Below, in pieces: positions 8,702-15,683 of a DNA stretch of 15,683 nucleotides. Within the stretch, counting starts at the first letter, position 1. Every line of letters starts with the position of its first letter. The notes beneath the pieces were generated by a model. It saw only the letters and a list, made by a program, of their open reading frames with translations, was not told the origin of the DNA and did no database searches. Made by a program: the position numbers and the translations under genes. Source of the DNA: Acephala macrosclerotiorum (taxonomy: Eukaryota > Ascomycota > Leotiomycetes > Helotiales > Mollisiaceae); contig MU119853.1 of NCBI GenBank assembly GCA_014904845.1, positions 1-15,683 of the forward strand, in the 5' to 3' direction.

Positions 8702-8948
8702 ATCTCTTCGTTCGTTGAGACATTGCCAGCGCTAAACAGAGGAATCTCGCTCAAACTACACAACATAAAATTATGTACCTTTACATACAAAATCATTAGT
8801 AAAATACATCTTTTAAATAATGCGCGTCTCGACGCGTTTTCTAGTAATGTTTTCTAATTACGCGCTCGCTAATAGACGATACTTCCAGTTTATTACTATA
8901 ATCTAAAAAGTACAAAATTCAATTTTTTAAGAATATATTCTTTGAATT
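8702..8948. other. transition zone between island and retrotransposon
   Basis: Composition drifts from balanced to AT-rich, with CpG-containing words such as GCGCGTCTCGACGCG near 8822-8836 retained. No gene or repeat is recognised. The last five bases, GAATT, are the upstream target-site duplication of the retrotransposon. Confidence 0.5.
8944..8948. repeat. target-site duplication, upstream
   Basis: GAATT directly precedes the 5' LTR and recurs at 15183-15187 directly after the 3' LTR. Five base pairs is the usual duplication length for LTR elements. Its presence fixes both outer boundaries. Confidence 0.75.
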
Positions 8949-9177
8949 TGTCGATTTAATCATATAATCGTTTAAACGATCGATTAAATGATTCGAACTA
9001 TGATTTTTATTACTTTTAATAATAATTACTGTAGTGTCCATTTTTTAATTTTACGTCTATTTTATTTAATTATATAAATAAATAAATATTTTTTTTGAAA
9101 AAAAACAAACAAAATAAAATTATTAATATTAAATTAAAATTTTAGTATTTCGTGATTTGTTTTCGAACTTTTTAATA
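8949..9177 (+). repeat. 5' LTR
   Basis: Aligns without gaps to 14954-15182. By eye there are about 34 mismatches, of which about 32 are transitions and 2 are transversions. It starts TGTCGATTT. The last bases are AATA in both LTRs, consistent with an original terminal CA changed to TA. A 14-bp palindrome ATCGTTTAAACGAT lies at 8967-8980 and a TATA-like run at 9071-9080. Confidence 0.88.
9071..9080 (+). promoter_or_regulatory. TATA-like motif in 5' LTR
   Basis: TATATAAATA lies about 100 bases before the LTR end and is identical in the 3' LTR (15076-15085). Position and conservation fit an LTR promoter TATA box. In such AT-rich DNA the match alone is weak. Confidence 0.35.
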
Positions 9178-10182
9178 TTAATCAATAATTGAATTCGTTC
9201 GATTACAAAGTAATAAAATTATTTACGAAAAAATAACAATTAAATAAAATCGATTAAACAAAAAAATTCAAATTGTACGTAATTTATTAATTTAATTGAA
9301 CGTAAAAAAAAATAGTTTTTGTTTATATTAAAAAAAATTATCAAATTTTCAAAGAATATTGCGATTTTATATGCGTTTTATTTTTTTCGATTTAAAATTA
9401 ATTAATTTTTTATTTTACGTTTTATCGCGTATTAATAACGAATATTTTATTATAATTTGTTAAATAATATTAAAAACAATTTTTATAAACTCGATACGAA
9501 AATTCGTTAAATTAATATATTTACTAAATACAATACGACTCAATAAAATATTCTTCGAGAATATAATTATATTTTCTCAAAATACGATTTTAATTAAAAA
9601 AAAACTTTTTTATTATTTTTTTTATTTTTCGATTCAATATAATATATATTAAAATAAATATAGAGTTTTAAAGCGAGAAATAATCGAGACTATAAATTAT
9701 AAATAGAATATAAAAAAATATTTTTAAAATAAACAAAAAAAATATTTAAAAAAAAAATAAATAAAAATACGAAAAAAAAATTATATAAAATTTTACGAAT
9801 AAACGAAATATAAATATCGAAAAAACGATTTATTAAAATTTTAAAAATATTGATAAATATTATTAATAAAAAAAAACAATTAAAATAATCGTATAAAAAA
9901 ATTATAAAAATAAATTTAATAAAAAATTTCAATTTATAAAAAAATACAATCGATTTAAAAATAAAATAAATTTGAAAATTAACGTTTTTTATTATTTTTA
10001 TCGAGAAAATTAAAAAAATAATATTAATACTTTTGAATTTTTTTTTTTAATTACTAAGATTTACTATAAAACTTTTTATAAAATAAACGACGTTATTCGA
10101 ACGTATAATATTTCAAAAATAATTTCAAAAAAATAATAAAATATTATTATTAAATTTGTTATTAAAAAACGAAAACTCGAAA
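9178..10182 (+). other. retrotransposon leader and unreadable 5' gag region
   Basis: A primer-binding site should start within a few bases of 9178. The sequence there, TTAATCAATAATTGAATTCG, has been altered by RIP and I cannot match it to a tRNA. No start codon for gag can be chosen. A minus-strand open frame at 9690-9932 is a mirror of A-rich plus-strand sequence and I do not consider it a gene. Confidence 0.5.
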
Positions 10183-10185
10183 TAA

Positions 10186-11038
10186 AATTCGTCGTTTTTA
10201 TTATTATTAGAAATTGAAAAACTATCAAAAGATTTTAATCGATTAATATATAATTTCGATTACGAAAATCAAATAATACTCAATTTCAATAAAAAATTAA
10301 TTACTTTTATAAAAATTTATAACGATAAATTCAAATACTATAAAAAAAAAATTTATTAAATATATTTATATAAATATTTAAAAACTTATATTCGAAAATA
10401 AACGTTAAATTCGAGAATTATTATAACGCGTTTTCGATTATATTTATCAACGAAATTAGTGAATTCTATTATTAGAAACTCGCTAGAAAAAGTTTATTTT
10501 TCGATAAAATAATTGAAATTGTAAAATCGAATTTCGAGATTGAAAAACATTAAAACAAAATACTCAATTAATAGAATACGATTATACTCGCGTTAATTCG
10601 AATATAAAACTCAAATAAAACGATTTTCGAATACTTCGAAATATTACGTTAAAAATTAATTTAAAAACAATTTAATTTATATTCGAATATACGAACAAAA
10701 ACTATTATACGAAACAATTTTTATTACGTTTATTAAAACGTATCAAAATATTATTAAACGTTTTTTCGATTTTTATTGAATTTTTAAACGATATACAAAA
10801 ACGTTTATAATACGATTTTATTTTAAACGAAAATAAAAATAGTTTTTAAAATTTTTATAATCAAAAAAAAAAAATTTATTAAAATATAATCGAATTATAT
10901 TTCGTAGACTATAAATATTACAATAAAAATACTCAATATAGTAATCGAATTAATTACAAAAAATTAATAATATATTAAAATAAGAAAAAATATTTCGTTT
11001 ATAAAAATTCGAATTATTGAAATATTTACTATATATTA
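10186..11038 (+). pseudogene. gag: gag relic with zinc-knuckle motif
   Basis: A structural capsid-like protein is expected here. From 10186 a 57-codon open run (L-L-L-L-E-I-E-K-L and onward) looks gag-like. From about 10740 to 11038 the frame shared with the zinc knuckle is readable. The knuckle at 10988-11032 translates K-Y-F-V-Y-K-N-S-N-Y-stop-N-I-Y-Y. Each Y is the RIP product of C (TGT to TAT) or H (CAT to TAT), the stop is W (TGG to TGA), and N-I fits S-T (AGT, ACT). It therefore reads as C-F-V-C-x4-C-W-S-T-x-H, a C-x2-C-x5-type knuckle with C-W typical of fungal copia-like gag proteins. The first open run is in a different phase, so at least one indel or boundary lies between. Confidence 0.65.
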
Positions 11039-11052
11039 AAAAAAAAAAAAAA
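11038..11052 (+). other. A15 homopolymer at a gag-pol frame change
   Basis: The zinc knuckle is in the phase whose codons start at 10991, while everything from 11052 to the reverse transcriptase is one base later. The change falls in this run of 15 A. Either the run gained or lost a base by slippage after RIP created it, or the element used a +1 shift here. I know related elements as a single gag-pol frame, so I favour slippage. Confidence 0.55.
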
Positions 11053-11812
11053 TATATAACGATTTTAAAAAATCGACATCGTTCGACAAAAACAAAATAA
11101 TTTAATTCGTAATTAAATTCAAAAAATTAAATTTTAATATCACTAAAAAATACGAATAATTTATTATTAAATTTATCAAAAAAAAAAATTTATATGAAAA
11201 CGATATTACGCAATCGATTAATTACTTTATAACATTTTATAATACGATTAATAAATTTAAAATTATCGAATTACTCGATTATTAATCAATTTATTATACG
11301 ATATCGAGTATTGTAATATAATCGAGATCGCTTTCAATATTTATTAATACGAAAACGTATTTAATAAATCGTTATATATTATACGTTTTTATAAGTATTA
11401 TAATCGATATTGATATCGATGAAAATTAATACTCGATTTTTTAATAAATTCAAAACGTTAAATTAAACGAATTTAAAATTAAAAAAATAATAATTAAATT
11501 TAAAATCGATAAAATTTTATTTTTTAAAATTATCGACGTTAATACGTTAATTAAACGTATTACGTTTTACGTGATTTTAATAAACGTACTTTTTTTATTG
11601 TATTTTTAAAATATAAATAAATTGCGAATTAAATTCGATAATTTTAATAACGTATTTGTTTAGAATAAATAATATACGTTTATTATTAAAACGTTTAAAT
11701 ATTTTTGAATATTGTTTAATTTACTCGAAAATTTGATTTATAGTAATTATAAAGTTTTTATAATAAAAATCGATTTTACAATTTGTTATTTGATTGAAAC
11801 GAAATTCAAATA
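11052..11812 (+). pseudogene. pol: pol: aspartic protease region
   Basis: The frame reads I-I-I-D-I-D up to the catalytic triplet at 11406-11414, where GAT-ATT-GAT stands for D-T-G (ACT to ATT, GGT to GAT). About 70 codons later comes N-V-L-F-L-L-Y-F-stop-N-I-N-K-L, which corresponds to x-x-P-F-L-L-C-x-x-D-x-D-x-L, the conserved strand after the flap in this lineage. The protease would have cut the gag-pol polyprotein. The second and third active-site positions are mutated and several stops interrupt it. Confidence 0.65.
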
Positions 11813-12900
11813 ATTGTATAAACGTTTCAAATATTTATCGATCGTTAAATTCGCGCGAATATTAAAATATAAAAAACATTTTACGAATTTCGAAAAAATT
11901 AAAAAAATAATAAAATTTTATTAATAATATTAAATAAATAGTAAATTTTTTAATCGTTTTAAATTTATATTATACGATAATTATAATTTCAATTATTTTA
12001 TTTATTTAAACGTATTATAAATCAATAAAAAATCAATATTTCAAATCGCGAAATTCTTTGTAAATATATCGACGAAAGAAATATAAAACGTTTTTCAAGC
12101 GTATTAAATCGATGTTTATTTTGAATTATTAGTATTTACTATTTATAATTTTAAAACGAATTTCAATTTTAAAAAATTTCGTAATAATACTAAAAATATA
12201 AATATCGATTCGAAAATTATATTAATAAAAATCTATAATTCGATTAATTTAATAAAAAAATACTACGTTTTATTAAAACGTGCATATAATATATTATTTC
12301 GAAAATTTTTCGATTTACGAAAAAAAAAGCGATTTCAAATAACGATCAAAATAATTAATAATACGATAAAATCGAATAATATTATTTTTACATTTTTTAT
12401 TTTCAACGTTTATTTTCGAATATTACAATAAAACGTATTTATAGTATTAATTACTATCAAAATTAAAACGATAAAAAATATAATAATTACAATTTGAAAA
12501 TATCATATTATTTATTAAATTAATAATGTTTTACGAATAAAAAATAATTTACAAAATTATTATTTGATTAATTTATCTTTAAATTCAAACGTATTTATTT
12601 AAAAAAAAAAACAAAAAATAAAAAAAACTATATACGCTTTTAATAGTAAATAAAAAAACATATTAATTACAATTATTAAATAAATCAAAAAAATTTTATA
12701 ATATTATAATAAAATTATTCTATTAAAATTTCAAATAATTCAAAAAACAATTAAAAAATTATTTATTAAAAAAAAATTTATTAAAAAATTTAAATTTAAA
12801 ATTAAATTTTTTTAAAAAAAATTCGAAAATTAAAAAAATTTCGTATATTTCGAAAAAAAATTTATATTTATTTCAAATTGTAATAAAAATCTTTTTTTAC
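11813..12900 (+). pseudogene. pol: pol: GAG-pre-integrase and integrase core
   Basis: L-Y-K-R-F-K-Y-L-S at 11814-11840 is the RIP form of L-H-R-R-F-G-H-P-S, the histidine half of the HHCC zinc finger. The core follows in the same frame: R-F-K-F near 11955, then the first catalytic D as AAC (N, 12009-12011), the second as AAT (N, 12147-12149, in the T-x-H-D-x-G-T-N-F motif), and the catalytic E as AAA (K, 12255-12257, in S-I-G-x-I-E-K-Y-H). R-A-Y-N-I-L and a later N-V-F-I-stop, equivalent to D-V-L-V-W near the C-terminal domain, complete it. Between the first two catalytic positions about ten residues (the D-E-A-T segment known in relatives) appear to be missing. The enzyme would have inserted the cDNA into the chromosome. 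Confidence 0.75.
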
Positions 12901-13079
12901 GTATTTAATTTTAACGAATATATTTATATAATAATTTATATAAATATAAAAACTTTCGAAATTTATTTGATCAAAAAAAAGATTAAAAATAAATAATTAT
13001 TTATAGATTTTTATACAAAAAAAATTATTATTATTTTAAGCGATTTATTTACAATTTTTTGTAAAAAGAAAATTAATAA

Positions 13080-13730
13080 ATTAATTACGAAAAAAGTTTT
13101 TAAATTAATTTTCAATAATTCGAAAAAAAAATTAATAATCAATAAATTTTCGATTTAAAATTAATAAATAAAATTAAAAGTATAAAAATAATAATTTTAT
13201 ACGAGAAATTTCGTTTTATAATTTAAATATTCAATAATAAAAACAAAAAAATAATATTAATTCAATTTTCGATTATTTAACGCATTAATCAATAAATTAT
13301 TATTATTTTATTTTTATTTTTCAAATTTAAAAAAAACAATTTTTATTTGAAAAATATTATTTAAATATATATATAATTAATAATTTTATTAATACGTATT
13401 ATTTTCATTAGATTCTTGAAAAAAATAACAAATAAACTTTTATCGAACGTCGTTTTCAAAGTAATTAAATCTTTTTATAAAGTTTTGAAAATAGAAATAT
13501 ATTAATATAAAACGTATAATATTTACTATAAAAACAAATTCTCGATAAAATTTTCAATTTTCGATTTTTGTTTATTTATTACGAAAAATAATTATATTTT
13601 ATTCGAAATAATCAATATATAAATCGACGATATATTTATTTTAAGAAATTAAATTTTTATAGAATTAAAAAACTTTGAATTACAAAAGATTAAATTGCTA
13701 ATTAAGTTTATAAAGTTTTTTACATTAAAT
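13080..13730 (+). pseudogene. pol: pol: reverse transcriptase with Q-T-D-D active site
   Basis: The frame is unchanged from the integrase. N-terminal landmarks are W-I-F-D-like text near 13140 and Y-E-K-F-R (for Y-E-K-S-R) near 13201. Motif A is F-Y-L-K-N-I-I-stop at 13341-13364, equivalent to x-Y-L-R-D-I-T-Q; the catalytic D is now AAT (N, 13353-13355). The segment F-K-V-I-K-S-F-Y-K-V follows (V-K-P-L-Y-G-V in relatives). The active site at 13617-13643 reads I-stop-I-D-D-I-F-I-L, from M-Q-T-D-D-T-F-I-L (CAG to TAA, ACC to ATC, ACA to ATA). Both aspartates survive because GACGAT is protected by CpG. The Q-T-D-D form differs from the usual copia Y-V-D-D. Confidence 0.8.
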
Positions 13731-14571
13731 ATTTTTTGATTATTTAATGAATATAAACTAATAATAAATGAAATTGAAAATGAAATTATATTTTCATAGA
13801 AAAAATAAAATAAATATTTAAATTTAATTAATTTAAAATTAAATTTTTACAAATAAACGTATTTCGAATAATATACTCGAGAAATATATATTAATTCTAT
13901 TTATTAATCGAAAATTACATACGATATATCGATAGTAATTTAATATTAATATTTCGAAAAAAAAACAAATTATAATATTAAATAAACAATTACAATAGTA
14001 GATAAATAATTTCGATTATAGATTTCGATTTTTTTATTTGAATTTATATTTAATAAAATTTTTCGTTTTTGTAAACGATTTTTTTACTATAAATAAAAAT
14101 TTTAATTCGTAAATCGAATATATTATTGTTTTTAGTAATAAAACTTATAGTAATAAATAATTCGATTTACGAAGTAATTTACTTTATTAAAATTTAACGA
14201 AGTATAAAAAAATTATTTGTATTGTTTTAATTTTTGAGTTATATACAATAATAATAAAAATCGATATAAAAATTTCGATTTTTATTATTTTTGATTTTAT
14301 TATAAAACGATTCAATTTAAATTCAATTCTCGTAATTATTTGTATCGATTTTTTTTCTTTTTACGAGTATATAATCAAATTCGATACTACTAAAAAAAAG
14401 CGTTTTATAATCGATATTATAATTATCAAACAATCGTATAAACGTAAAAAATTCTCGAAAATTCGATAAATTATTAGAAATAGTAATTTAATTAATATTA
14501 TAATTAAATCTAATACTAATAAAGTATTTAAATCGCTTATTAATATTAATCGTTTTAATATTAAAATATAG
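13731..14571 (+). pseudogene. pol: pol: connection and RNase H domain
   Basis: The RT frame continues through Y-L-N-L-I-N and T-Y-D-I-S to about 13957, then moves by +1 in an A9 run. In the new frame L-N-K-Q-L-Q precedes F-V-F-V-N-D-F-F (RIP form of F-V-F-V-D-G-S-F); the first catalytic D is AAC (N, 14074-14076). The glutamate of the A-S-E-L-Y-G motif is kept (GAG, 14236-14238), as is the next aspartate in C-T-D-S-x-S-L-Y (GAT, 14347-14349). S-L-I-N-I-N-R-F-N-I-K-I leads to the TAG at 14569-14571, which is either the true stop or a former TGG. RNase H would have removed RNA from the RNA/DNA hybrid. The minus-strand open frame at 14361-14591 is a shadow of this domain. Confidence 0.75.
13957..13965 (+). 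other. A9 homopolymer at the RT-RNase H frame change
   Basis: Upstream codons belong to the protease-integrase-RT frame, and from 13966 the recognisable RNase H frame is one base later. Nothing in copia biology calls for a shift here, so a one-base gain in the A run (or a two-base loss) after RIP is the simplest reading. Confidence 0.6.
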
Positions 14572-14953
14572 AAATAAATATAACGTTTCAAAGTCTAGAA
14601 ATTAATCGGCGAAAGTGAGAATAATAAAGAAAATAATCATTAAAAAAAACAATATTAAAAAAAAAACGTATAATTATTATTTTAATATTTTTGATATTTT
14701 TCGATATTTTTAGTGTTTTTGAAAGTAAAATTTTCGATTGATTCGAAGATTATAAATATCGAGTTTAAAAAAAAATTTTTAAGTTTGATTTAATCGATCA
14801 AATATTACAATATGTAATGATAATTAGTTCACGATTAAATTTTTTTCTAGTATTTAGTAATAGAACAGTGTATTGACAATCGTAGTAATACTTTTTTTTG
14901 TATTTGATTTACGAGTTAGAAAAAGCGTTTTTTCTCAAAAAAAAAATTACTAA
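14572..14953 (+). other. retrotransposon 3' untranslated region with possible polypurine tract
   Basis: Beyond the RNase H there is no readable frame. A run of ten A at 14937-14946, separated from the 3' LTR by TTACTAA, could be the RIP-converted polypurine tract that primes plus-strand synthesis. A tract normally abuts the LTR, so this is tentative. More G and C survive here (for example around 14860-14885) than in the coding part. Confidence 0.45.
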
Positions 14954-15182
14954 TATCGATTTAATCATGTAATCGTTTAAACGATCGATTAAATAATTCG
15001 AATTATAACTTTTATTGCTTTTAGTAACAATTGTCCTAGTATTTACTTTTTAATTTTACGTTTACTCTGTTTAATTATATAAATAAATAAATATTCTTTT
15101 TAAAAAAAAGTAAACAAAATAGAATTATTGATATTAGATTAAGATCTTAGTATTTCGTAATTTGTTCTCGAACGTTTCAATA
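14954..15182 (+). repeat. 3' LTR
   Basis: Gapless partner of 8949-9177. Its first bases are TATCG where the 5' copy has TGTCG, the expected G-to-A change of the terminal TG. The palindrome ATCGTTTAAACGAT is at 14972-14985. In most mismatches this copy keeps the C or G and the 5' copy has T or A, though some go the other way, so the two LTRs were mutated independently. Confidence 0.88.
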
Positions 15183-15187
15183 GAATT
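15183..15187. repeat. target-site duplication, downstream
   Basis: GAATT immediately after the 3' LTR, identical to 8944-8948. Confidence 0.75.
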
Positions 15188-15683
15188 TAAACTAATTATA
15201 AACGTTTTTATTGAATTTTTTAAATACGAGTTTTTACAAATAATAAAAACGTTTTTATTAATTTTTTTTTTATCAAACGTATATTCATTCGATTATTTCA
15301 ATTTATTTTTTATTTGCAATTTTTTTCGTATAATTACTACAAATATTAATCAATATACGAATAAACAAAAAAAGTATTTAATAAAAAAACGAATACGAAA
15401 ATAATTAAATTTGTTTATAAATAAATTATACGTATTTATTAGTACTATTGTATATATAGATATTTACGATAAATCTCAAATTGAAATATATTGAAATTAA
15501 AACTTTAATAAAAATTTAATATATTTAATTTCAAATTATATATTTCGTTATTAATTTAAATAAATTAAATAGTATTATTACGTTTTTTGTTTAAAAAAAA
15601 AAAAAAAAAAAAGTATTATTTATTTTTAAACAAAAAATAATAATATAAATTTGAATTTTTAATTTTATTAATTTAAGTTTTTT
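15188..15683. other. RIP-mutated right flank, no gene
   Basis: The region is AT-rich with CpG-biased C and G, as in other RIP-hit repeats. An open frame from 15162 to 15404 starts inside the LTR on a TTG and crosses the element boundary, so it is not a gene. Its part beyond 15188 is stop-poor and may be a fragment of an older repeat. The arms TTTTTTGTTTAAAAA (15583-15597) and TTTTTAAACAAAAAA (15623-15637) form an inverted repeat around a long A run. Confidence 0.5.

Larger units (their letters stand above)
7858..8760. other. island of normal base composition, not RIP-saturated
   Basis: The change at about 7858 is abrupt: the sequence goes from nearly pure A/T to roughly even composition with abundant CA, TG, CC and GG. 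It returns gradually to AT-rich after about 8760. The island holds a hairpin-rich leader (7870-8080) and three tandem units. Two open frames cross it (7860-8051 and 8531-8857), but both run straight through hairpins and tandem repeats, and neither has codon structure I would believe. I read the island as non-coding repeat DNA that escaped RIP or arrived after it. Confidence 0.7.
8949..15182 (+). mobile_element. complete Ty1/copia-type LTR retrotransposon, inactivated by RIP
   Basis: Two 229-bp direct repeats sit exactly 6,005 bp apart and are flanked by a GAATT duplication. Internally, plus-strand translation gives in order a gag zinc-knuckle relic, aspartic protease, GAG-pre-integrase and integrase core, reverse transcriptase and RNase H. 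The PR-IN-RT-RH order is diagnostic of Ty1/copia rather than Ty3/gypsy, where integrase comes last. Wording of the motifs (C-W in the knuckle, F-L-L-C-x-x-D-x-D before integrase, Q-T-D-D in RT) matches a copia-like lineage I know from ascomycete genomes. Stops arise where TGG, CAA and CAG became TGA, TAA or TAG. No intact frame remains, so the copy is dead. An in-frame loss in the integrase and two homopolymer frame changes add to the damage. Confidence 0.9.

Noticed and set aside
8531..8857. 108-codon open frame across unit R copy 3
   Set aside because: It crosses a tandem repeat whose other copies are not open in the equivalent frame, it does not start with ATG, and its composition changes midway.
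9178..9197. primer-binding site
   Set aside because: The position is right, but the sequence has been altered by RIP, and I could not match it to any specific tRNA 3' end or half-tRNA.
9690..9932. 80-codon minus-strand frame
   Set aside because: It lies antisense within the retrotransposon; runs of F, I and L come from A-rich plus-strand DNA. No independent gene.
14361..14591. 76-codon minus-strand frame
   Set aside because: It is the complement of the RNase H domain, whose plus-strand motifs are clear.
15162..15404. 80-codon plus-strand frame at the right edge
   Set aside because: It starts on TTG inside the 3' LTR and crosses the target-site duplication, so it cannot be an ancestral gene.
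1..15683. mitochondrial, apicomplexan or bacterial-symbiont origin because of high A+T
   Set aside because: There are no mitochondrial genes, tRNAs or intact AT-rich genes. The CpG-retaining transition pattern plus a RIP-hit copia element with fungal motifs points to an ascomycete nuclear genome.

Overview
The window is an AT-isochore of a filamentous ascomycete (Pezizomycotina). Nearly all of it is extremely A+T-rich, and the few remaining C and G bases sit mostly in CpG. This is the footprint of repeat-induced point mutation (RIP), a C-to-T/G-to-A process that acts on duplicated DNA. It is the opposite of slow decay of methylated CpG. I find no intact protein-coding gene. What can be read is a graveyard of repeats, several recognisable only when translated with RIP transitions in mind.

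Layout. (1) 1-4130: AT-rich relic DNA. Three stop-poor plus-strand stretches (1595-2125, 2473-2715, 3375-3608) look like remains of one or more decayed genes that I cannot name. (2) About 4132-5985: an element with two inverted arms of roughly 270 bp (42 bp identical in the core) around a 1.3 kb centre. (3) About 6737-7857: a second, more heavily mutated copy of parts of that element. It is cut off abruptly at 7857 and holds a fully mutated copy of a short repeat ('unit R'). (4) About 7858-8760: an island of ordinary base composition with GC-rich hairpins and three tandem copies of unit R, two nearly free of RIP and the third partly mutated. (5) 8949-15182: a complete LTR retrotransposon of 6,234 bp with 229-bp LTRs and a GAATT target-site duplication. 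Its plus-strand gag-pol is ruined by stops. (6) 15183-15683: mutated flank.

The retrotransposon is the best-supported feature. Read in the plus direction, it shows in order a gag zinc-knuckle relic, an aspartic protease, a GAG-pre-integrase/integrase core, a reverse transcriptase and an RNase H. The order PR-IN-RT-RH is that of Ty1/copia. The reverse-transcriptase active site reads as Q-T-D-D rather than the usual Y-V-D-D, which I recognise from a copia-like lineage in ascomycete genomes. Integrase D, D and E are all changed to N, N and K by single transitions. Two frame changes both fall in A-homopolymers.

The window is a natural record of genome defence: repeats destroyed by RIP, beside a small island that carries near-unmutated copies of a repeat that is destroyed about 1 kb away. 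All comparisons were made by eye, so identities and counts are approximate and family names need a database search.
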